DNA of 5,009 bases, taken from NCBI GenBank assembly GCA_009925965.1, contig RFPW01000168.1, forward strand, positions 1-5,009, in the 5' to 3' direction. A model generated the notes under the pieces. The model worked only from the letters and a program-made list of their open reading frames with translations, had not been told where the DNA came from and ran no database searches. Shown here one piece after another: positions 1 through 5,009 of the stretch. How positions within the stretch are numbered: position 1 is the first letter of the stretch; every line of letters starts with the position of its first letter. This DNA comes from Betaproteobacteria bacterium (GTDB lineage Bacteria; Pseudomonadota; Gammaproteobacteria; Burkholderiales; Burkholderiaceae_E). The position numbers and the translations under genes were made by a program.

Positions 1-1617
1 GATACCAATGATCATGCCTTCGTAAAGGACGTCGCCTACTGAAACAAACATCCGACCACGATCGTCAAGCTTCCAAAGCGCGTAGGCCACAGCCTCGCCG
101 TCGTCCTGACTGATCAACACACCATTTCGGCGGTCTTCGATCGGGCCTGCAAAAGAGCCGTAATCATCAAAGACATGGCTCATGATGCCGGTGCCGCGAG
201 TGAGGTTCAAAAACTCACTATGAAAGCCGATCAAACCGCGAGCGGGCACGCGATAGTCGAGACGCACGCGGCCTTTGCCATCGGGCTCCATATTGACCAT
301 CTCGGCGCGCCGGGTACCCAGGTATTCCATGACGGACCCCTGATTCTGCTCTTCCACGTCCATGACCAGATTTTCGAACGGTTCTTCGCGCTCGCCGGTC
401 TCGGGGTTGACGCGCACTTTTGGCTTGGGCCGAGATACCGCAAGCTCGTACCCTTCACGGCGCATGTTCTCGAGAAGAATCGTCAGGTGCAGCTCACCGC
501 GCCCGGACACTACAAAGGTGTCGCTATCGCTGGGGAACTCGACCCGTAGCGCCACGTTGTGCTGTAGCTCGCGCTCAAGCCGATCGCGAATCTGCCGGCT
601 CGTCACATACTTACCCTCACGCCCAGCCAGCGGGCTCGAGTTCACCATGAATTCCATCGTCAGGGTCGGCTCGTCGACCTTCAGAAGGGTCAGGCCTTCG
701 GGCGTGTCGAGCGCGCAGATGGTGGTCCCAATATCGATCGTGTCGATCCCGGTCACGGCGCAGATATCACCCGCAAGCGCTTCATCCATCGGGATCCGTT
801 CCAACCCTTTGTAACGCAGCACCTGGTTGATTTTGCCGTTCACAGGCTTGGCGCCCGGGCCGTGGACCACCGACACCGATTGACCCGCGCGGATCTTGCC
901 GCGGTTTACACGCCCGACGCCGATTCGACCGACATAACTCGACCAGTCCAGTGACAAGATTTGTAACTGAAGTGGCGCTTCGACATCGTCTTTGCGCTCT
1001 GGCACGAACGCCAGGATCGCGTCATAGAGCGCACGCATGGTGCCCTGCGGCATGCCGTTCTCACCACGCGGCAGCGCGTCCATTTCTTCGAGTTCTTTGA
1101 CCGCAAATCCAGCCAACGCCGAACAGTAGATGATCGGGAAGTCCATCTGTTCGCTGGTTGCACCTAACTTATCGAACAGATCAAACACTTGATCGATCAC
1201 CCAATGGGCACGGGCGCCGGGACGGTCAATCTTGTTCACCACCACGATCGGACGCAGGCCGAGTGCGAGGGCCTTGCGGGTCACAAATCGTGTTTGAGGC
1301 ATGGGACCATCGACGGCGTCGACGACTAGCAGCACAGAGTCAACCATCGACAGTGCGCGTTCGACCTCGCCACCAAAGTCGGCGTGTCCCGGGGTGTCAA
1401 CGATATTGATCCGGGTGCCATCGACTTCGATCGCACAATTTTTTGCAAGGATGGTGATCCCGCGTTCTTTCTCGAGATCGTTCGAGTCCATCACCCGTTC
1501 GACAACTGCCTGATTGGCACGGAAGGTGCCGGACTGGCGTAATAGCTGGTCAACCAGGGTGGTCTTGCCGTGGTCAACGTGCGCAATGATTGCAATATTT
1601 CGAATGGGTGCGTTCAT
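1..1617 (-). CDS. typA: TypA/BipA ribosome-associated translational GTPase (3' end cut by window)
   Basis: Cytoplasmic GTPase of the EF-G/LepA class that binds the 70S ribosome at the EF-G site; known work on the family links it to 50S assembly and growth in cold or stress. The ATG is at 1617-1615 and 539 codons run to the left edge with no stop; about 70 C-terminal residues are missing against the usual 605-615. Visible in order: P-loop AHVDHGKTT (residues 12-20), switch I RGITI (52-56), DTPGHADFGGE (74-84) and NKID (128-131), which are the G1-G4 motifs. EF-Tu-like domain 2 follows from about 210 (LSLDWSSYVGRIGVGRV), then the EF-G domain III/V-like region with SGRGELHL, the TypA-typical EEQNQGSVMEYLGTRRAEM, and RGLIGFHSEFLNLTRGTG. 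The start fits family N-termini. It lies 50 nt after truB and ends the visible operon. LepA and EF-G are excluded by the C-terminal motifs. Confidence 0.97.
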   Translation of the reverse strand, partial: MNAPIRNIAIIAHVDHGKTTLVDQLLRQSGTFRANQAVVERVMDSNDLEKERGITILAKNCAIEVDGTRINIVDTPGHADFGGEVERALSMVDSVLLVVDAVDGPMPQTRFVTRKALALGLRPIVVVNKIDRPGARAHWVIDQVFDLFDKLGATSEQMDFPIIYCSALAGFAVKELEEMDALPRGENGMPQGTMRALYDAILAFVPERKDDVEAPLQLQILSLDWSSYVGRIGVGRVNRGKIRAGQSVSVVHGPGAKPVNGKINQVLRYKGLERIPMDEALAGDICAVTGIDTIDIGTTICALDTPEGLTLLKVDEPTLTMEFMVNSSPLAGREGKYVTSRQIRDRLERELQHNVALRVEFPSDSDTFVVSGRGELHLTILLENMRREGYELAVSRPKPKVRVNPETGEREEPFENLVMDVEEQNQGSVMEYLGTRRAEMVNMEPDGKGRVRLDYRVPARGLIGFHSEFLNLTRGTGIMSHVFDDYGSFAGPIEDRRNGVLISQDDGEAVAYALWKLDDRGRMFVSVGDVLYEGMIIGI

Positions 1618-1626
1618 AAGAGGGCG

Positions 1627-1656
1627 ATTAAATTCGATCGGTGAGGAGTGGGTCAG
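1627..1656 (-). promoter_or_regulatory. Candidate sigma70-like promoter just before typA
   Basis: On the minus strand CTGACC (1656-1651) and TTTAAT (1632-1627) are separated by 18 bp and match TTGACA at 4 of 6 and TATAAT at 5 of 6 positions. The -10-like box ends 9 nt before the typA ATG, so a transcript from it would start about 1-3 nt before the start codon. This would fit the absence of any purine-rich Shine-Dalgarno here. The match is weak and could be chance, since typA may simply be read through from truB. Confidence 0.2.
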
Positions 1657-1685
1657 TGAGGAGTGGTTCAGTGAGGAGTCGGCGA
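1641..1685. repeat. Three-copy 15-bp tandem repeat spanning the truB stop codon
   Basis: On the plus strand the units are 1641-1655 (GTGAGGAGTGGGTCA), 1656-1670 (GTGAGGAGTGGTTCA) and 1671-1685 (GTGAGGAGTCGGCGA). The first two differ at one base; the third differs from the first at three. The unit is five codons long. The truB stop (TGA at 1670-1668) lies in the middle unit, and the next unit holds a second in-frame TGA (1655-1653), while the diverged third unit codes for the last truB residues. The transcript carries a CUCCUCAC core in each copy. Confidence 0.85.
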
Positions 1686-2612
1686 GGGAGCGGTCGACAT
1701 GAGACGCAGCGGCTTGAGCATTCCTGCCTGCGGCACTGCAAGACCCAGCAGGCGATTGCCCCCATAGATCCGCAACCTCGGGATTGTCGTCGATTCGGAT
1801 TGCAATTGAATGTCGGTCGGTATCGGAACGAGCTGACCGTGGCAAAAACGTTCGGCATTCATCGAATCCAGATCGATGCGGTGGACCGAACTCAAGAGCG
1901 AATCGACGGGTGCAAGACACGCGCGCCGCTCGGCGCGGTCCGCCAGAGCTTCCAATCCATCGAGGCTGATGGATTTTTCAATGGTCAGGTCGCCCACCCG
2001 CGTGCGGCGCAATGCGGCCAGATGACCGCCACAACCGAGGCGGCTACCCAGATCAGCGGCGAGCGTTCGAATGTACGTTCCCTTAGAACAATCGACGCGA
2101 ATCCAGACATCACGGATCATCCCCTCATCGCTGAGTTCAATGCGCAGCACGTCGAGTGCGTGGATCTGCACCTCGCGCGATGGCACTTCGACCGCAATGC
2201 CGGCGCGGGCATATTCGTAGAGCGGTCGGCCGTCTTTTTTGATGGCTGAATAGGCCGGTGGGACCTGAATAATCGAACCCACAAATTCGGCCGACGCGCG
2301 CCGGATCAAGGCCTCGTCCTGTGGGACGGATTCCACAGTCAGCCATTCACCTTCGGCGTCTGCGGTGGTCGTACAAATTCCGAGACGCACACACGCTTCA
2401 TACGTTTTATCAGCACGCAGCAGATCGTCCGAAAATTTGGTCGCTTCACCGAACAAGACCGGCAGCAAACCACTCGCCAAGGGGTCGAGTGTGCCGCCAT
2501 GCCCCGCCTTCGCGGCGCCCATCAACCAGCGGGTGCGGCCTAGTGCCTGCGCTGATGAAGGTCCAACGGGCTTATCCAGCACGAGGACCCCGTCGATCCG
2601 ATCACGCGCCAT
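1668..2612 (-). CDS. truB: tRNA pseudouridine(55) synthase TruB
   Basis: Converts U55 in the T-loop of elongator tRNAs to pseudouridine and, in the family, also acts as a tRNA chaperone in the cytoplasm. From the ATG at 2612-2610 the protein has 314 residues, a normal length. It opens with the typical DGVLVLDKPVGPSS (7-20). The catalytic aspartate is D43 in GHGGTLDPLASGLLP; KTYEA (69-73) carries the conserved tyrosine, QVPPAYSAIKK lies at 116-126, and CSKGTYIRTLAADLG at 175-189 is the third conserved motif. The C-terminal 70 or so residues (RIYGGNRLLGLA) correspond to the TruB C-terminal/PUA-like domain. The last residues (SPTPH) come from a tandem-repeat unit. An in-frame ATG at 2657 is less likely because the family starts at MARxRIxG. 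The start overlaps the end of rbfA by 11 bp and has only a weak Shine-Dalgarno, so translational coupling to rbfA is inferred. Confidence 0.96.
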   Translation of the reverse strand: MARDRIDGVLVLDKPVGPSSAQALGRTRWLMGAAKAGHGGTLDPLASGLLPVLFGEATKFSDDLLRADKTYEACVRLGICTTTADAEGEWLTVESVPQDEALIRRASAEFVGSIIQVPPAYSAIKKDGRPLYEYARAGIAVEVPSREVQIHALDVLRIELSDEGMIRDVWIRVDCSKGTYIRTLAADLGSRLGCGGHLAALRRTRVGDLTIEKSISLDGLEALADRAERRACLAPVDSLLSSVHRIDLDSMNAERFCHGQLVPIPTDIQLQSESTTIPRLRIYGGNRLLGLAVPQAGMLKPLRLMSTAPSPTPH

Positions 2613-3012
2613 CGCTTGGAGCCGTCTCGTCCTCGCCGCGTTGCTGATTCGCTTCATCGATCAGACGCGACATCGCCAGCCCTCGTTCGACCGAGCGATC
2701 GAGGGTGAACCGAAGTTCGGGTGAAGTGTGAATACGCAGGGCGCGACCGACGCGGCCGCGCAAAAAAGTAGCGGCGCGCTTGAGGCCTTCCTCGGTACGG
2801 GCAATGGTCTCGTCGTCACTCGGAAAGACCGTAAACCACACGGTCGCGACCGCATAGTCGGGCGTGAGATCAACGCCCGTGAGAGTCACCAGACCGATAC
2901 GAGGGTCTTTGACCTCGAACTGAATCTGCTGTGCCAGCTCACGTTGCAGCTGGTCCGCAACACGAATACCACGCCCACCTGCAACCGCTCCAGACTTTGC
3001 CCGCGAGGCCAT
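2602..3012 (-). CDS. rbfA: 30S ribosome-binding factor RbfA
   Basis: Small KH-fold protein that binds the immature 30S subunit and assists 16S rRNA 5'-end processing and cold adaptation in known species. From ATG 3012-3010 it has 136 residues, within the usual 110-140. Conserved parts: RVADQLQRELAQQI (17-30), KDPRIGLVTLTGVDLTPDY (35-53), then FLRGRVGRALRIHTSPELRF (83-102), the KH-like helix-turn-strand region, and a closing MSRLIDEA. The tail after about 122 is charged and probably disordered. A GTG directly before the ATG (3015) is also in frame, but the GGAGG at 3023-3019 sits 6 nt from the ATG and only 3 nt from the GTG, so the ATG is preferred. It lies 46 nt after infB, and its last 11 bp overlap truB. 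Confidence 0.95.
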   Translation of the reverse strand: MASRAKSGAVAGGRGIRVADQLQRELAQQIQFEVKDPRIGLVTLTGVDLTPDYAVATVWFTVFPSDDETIARTEEGLKRAATFLRGRVGRALRIHTSPELRFTLDRSVERGLAMSRLIDEANQQRGEDETAPSDGA

Positions 3013-3017
3013 CACGC

Positions 3018-3023
3018 ACCTCC
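3018..3023 (-). promoter_or_regulatory. Shine-Dalgarno of rbfA (GGAGGT)
   Basis: The minus strand reads GGAGGTGCGTGATG. The GGAGG core lies 6 nt before the ATG at 3012 and 3 nt before the alternative GTG at 3015, which decides the start in favour of the ATG. It is the clearest ribosome binding site in the window. Confidence 0.8.
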
Positions 3024-3058
3024 GCGGGGTATCAAGTCATCGTCAATTCGATCGCCCG

Positions 3059-5009
3059 TCACAGAGTACGCGCGAACTCTTTGATCTCGAACACTTCGAG
3101 CTGGTCACCGACCTGGATATCGTTCTGGTTCTTGAGCATCAGACCGCACTCGAAGGCCTCTTTGACTTCGCGAACGTCGTCTTTGAAGCGCTTGAGCGAA
3201 TCGAGCTCGCCCGTCCAGACCACCACTCCGCTGCGCAGGAGGCGAACCCTTGCATTTCTGCGAACGATCCCCTCGAGCACCATACAACCCGCGATGTTGC
3301 CGACTTTTGATACGGGGAAGACCTGACGAATCTCGACCAAGCCGATCGTCTCCTCGCGCTTCTCAGGTGCCAGCAGCCCCGTCATCGCGGTCTTGACCTC
3401 ATCGACCGCGTCGTAAATCACGCCGTAATAACGGATATCAACGCCCTGCCCCTCGGCCACCTTGCGCGCCTGCAAATCGGCCCGCACGTTAAAGCCCAGG
3501 ATGACCGCGAAGCCAGCGCCAGGTTGACGTCGCTCTCGGTAATGGCGCCGACCGCGGCATGCACCACCTGCACTTTCACCTCGTCAGTCGAGAGCTTGAG
3601 CATTGCGTGCACCAGCGCCTCTTGCGAACCTTGCACGTCGGACTTGATGATGAGCGCCAGCGTCTGCACGCCCTCGCCCAGCTGGTCAAACATATTCTCG
3701 AGCTTGGCCGCCTGCTGTTTGGCCAGCTTGACGTCGCGGAACTTGCCTTGCCGGAACAACGCGATCTCGCGAGCCTTGCGTTCGTCCGCAAGCACGATGA
3801 CCTCTTCACCGGCCAACGGCACCTCGGCCAGGCCTTGAATCTCGACTGGAATGGACGGACCCGCTTCCTGAATCGGCTTGCCGTTTTCATCGAGCATGGC
3901 GCGCACACGGCCATATGCGGAGCCTGCCAACACGACATCGCCCCGACGCAAGGTACCGCTTTGCACCAACACCGTAGCAACCGGACCACGCCCTTTATCC
4001 AGGCGCGCTTCGATGACCAGTCCCTTGGCAGGGGTTTCACGCGGCGCGTGCAACTCGAGAATCTCGGCCTGCAGTAAGACGTTCTCAAGCAGCTCATCAA
4101 TCCCCTGGCCAGTCTTTGCCGAAACCGCAATGAAGGGTGCATCACCGCCATACTCTTCGGGAACCACCTCATGGCCCACCAGTTCCTGCTTCAAGCGCTC
4201 AGGGTTTGCCTCTGATTTATCGATCTTGTTCATCGCGACAACGATCGGCACACCGGCCGCTTTCGCGTGGTTGATCGCCTCAATCGTTTGCGGCATGACG
4301 CCATCATCGGCCGCCACCACCAGAATCACGATATCGGTTGCCTTGGCGCCCCGCGCACGCATGGCCGTAAACGCCTCGTGACCCGGCGTATCCAGGAAGG
4401 TTATGACTCCACGCGGGGTCTCCACGTGATAAGCCCCGATGTGCTGCGTAATGCCGCCGGCCTCACCAGCCGCCACTTTGGCGCGGCGGATCGAATCAAG
4501 TAGCGACGTTTTACCGTGGTCGACGTGGCCCATCACGGTCACCACCGGAGGCCGCGGTAGATCCACCACATCGACCGCAGTGGCCGCAGTGGCCGATTCT
4601 TCGAGGAAGGTTTCAGGGTCATCGAGCTTGGCCGCAAAGGCCTTGTGACCCATCTCTTCGACCAGAATCATTGCAGTTTCTTGATCGAGCACCTGATTGA
4701 TCGTGACCATCTGGCCTAACTTCATCAAGTGCTTGATGACCTCAGCCGCCTTGACCGACATCTTGTGGGCGAGGTCGGCCACGGTGATCGTTTCAGCAAT
4801 ATGAATTTCGCGAACGATCTGCTCGGCTGGTACGGCTTCGATATCCCCACGCTGATCCCGATCACCACCCCGACCGCCCGCACGGCCACCACTTCGAGGA
4901 CCACGCCAACCCGTCGTACCCCCCGGAGCCCCACGGGTCTTCAGAGCCTGCTTTTTCTTGGCATCTTCTTGCCAACTGCTTGAGAGGTTGGCGGACTTCA
5001 GATCCTTGA
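3059..5009 (-). CDS. infB: Translation initiation factor IF-2 (5' end outside window; frame broken near 3509)
   Basis: GTPase that brings fMet-tRNA to the 30S subunit and promotes subunit joining. About 649 codons are visible; Betaproteobacterial IF2 usually has over 900, so the N-terminal 250-330 residues lie beyond 5009. In order: the conserved LSSSWQEDAKKKQALKTRG block, a Gly/Arg-rich linker (about 4846-4935), the IF2_N domain (about 4650-4780), G1 GHVDHGKT (4530-4507), G3 DTPGH (4392-4378), G4 NKID (4230-4219), G5 SAKTGQG, the EF-Tu-like domain 2, C1, and C2 with IAGCMVLEGIVRR and the FECGL cysteine region used in fMet-tRNA binding. It ends KEFARTL with TGA at 3061-3059. The upstream frame, if unshifted, would continue to a stop at 3418; the true C-terminal part resumes in the -1 frame at 3508. 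Codons above 4782 remain open and homologous, so the GTG at 4782 is not the start. Confidence 0.93.
3505..3514 (-). other. infB: Frameshift in infB, apparent 4-base loss
   Basis: The upstream frame reads SDVNLALAS down to TCG at 3510-3508 and then turns into non-homologous RSSWALTCG. The homologous continuation AVILGFNVRAD starts with GCG at 3508-3506, one frame back. IF2 proteins have one further residue (usually N or K) between LALAS and AVI, so the simplest reading is that four of the six expected bases are absent. There is no homopolymer here and no classic slippery heptamer. Either an assembly/sequencing error or a real deletion fits; the gene's essential role favours an error. Confidence 0.88.
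4575..4592. repeat. 9-bp direct tandem duplication in the infB linker
   Basis: CCGCAGTGG occurs twice back to back on the plus strand (4575-4583, 4584-4592), followed by a further CCG. On the coding strand it gives a duplicated ATA-ATA tripeptide in the short linker between the IF2_N domain and the G domain (about residues 64-69 counted from the valine codon at 4782). The length is a multiple of three, so the frame is kept. It is probably neutral. Confidence 0.7.

Noticed and set aside
175..814. Plus-strand open frames at 175-549, 362-814 and 420-650
   Set aside because: They lie antisense to the continuous typA frame, whose every codon fits the TypA family; the plus-strand products have shadow-like composition.
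1618..1667. Rho-independent terminator between truB and typA
   Set aside because: No GC-rich hairpin followed by a T-run is visible on the minus strand; the repeats are direct, not inverted.
1641..2249. 202-codon plus-strand open frame beginning in the tandem repeat
   Set aside because: It is antisense to truB, which has its catalytic motifs intact; the repeat-derived N-terminus (RSGSVRSGSVRS) is an artefact of the 15-bp unit.
3500..3520. Programmed -1 ribosomal frameshifting in infB
   Set aside because: No X XXY YYZ slippery heptamer or homopolymer is present, I saw no obvious downstream structure, and one residue of the family alignment would be missing after a -1 shift, which fits a 4-base deletion better.
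3559..4381. Open frames of 172 and 167 codons on the plus strand and 198 codons on the minus strand (3576-4172)
   Set aside because: All overlap the conserved G, domain 2 and C1 region of infB in other frames and show no recognisable family features.
3418..4782. A 454-residue protein starting at GTG 4782
   Set aside because: The frame stays open and homologous to IF2 upstream to 5009, so 4782 is an internal valine; the end at 3418 is a product of the frameshift.
1..5009. Mobile element, CRISPR array, tRNA or other RNA gene, or a novel defence-type system
   Set aside because: Four housekeeping translation genes fill the window with gaps of at most 50 nt; no spaced repeats, transposase, integrase or tRNA-like fold was found.

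Overview
The window is a slice of a chromosomal translation operon, and every supported gene lies on the minus strand. Read in the direction of transcription, from high to low coordinates, the order is infB (initiation factor IF2, 5' end beyond the window), rbfA (30S maturation factor), truB (tRNA Psi55 synthase) and typA/bipA (ribosome-associated GTPase, 3' end beyond the window). The IF2 text around the IF2_N domain, the Gly/Arg-rich linker before it and the infB-rbfA-truB-typA order look like Betaproteobacteria, most likely Burkholderiales or a relative. That placement is inferred from remembered family sequences, not from a search. The DNA is moderately GC-rich.

Layout: 1-1617 typA (539 codons, open to the left edge, no interruption found when I translated every codon). 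1618-1667 is a short gap with no Shine-Dalgarno and no terminator, but with a 15-bp tandem repeat that runs into the end of truB and a weak promoter-like pair close to the typA ATG. 1668-2612 is truB, 2602-3012 is rbfA (11-bp overlap with truB), 3013-3058 is a 46-nt gap with a good rbfA Shine-Dalgarno, and 3059-5009 is infB. There is no gene-free stretch longer than 50 bases.

The genes act together on ribosome assembly and initiation: IF2 places fMet-tRNA on the 30S subunit, RbfA matures the 16S 5' region, TruB modifies and helps fold tRNA, and TypA supports 50S assembly under stress. The tight spacing and shared strand indicate cotranscription.

The main anomaly is that infB is broken near 3509. 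The reading frame changes inside domain C1 with an apparent net loss of four bases, and both halves are otherwise well conserved. I judge a sequence or assembly error more likely than a real mutation, but only reads can decide. Other points worth a look are the tandem repeat carrying the truB stop codon, the missing Shine-Dalgarno of typA with a possible near-leaderless promoter, and many CGATCG sites. I found no sign of an undescribed system, mobile element, CRISPR array or RNA gene.
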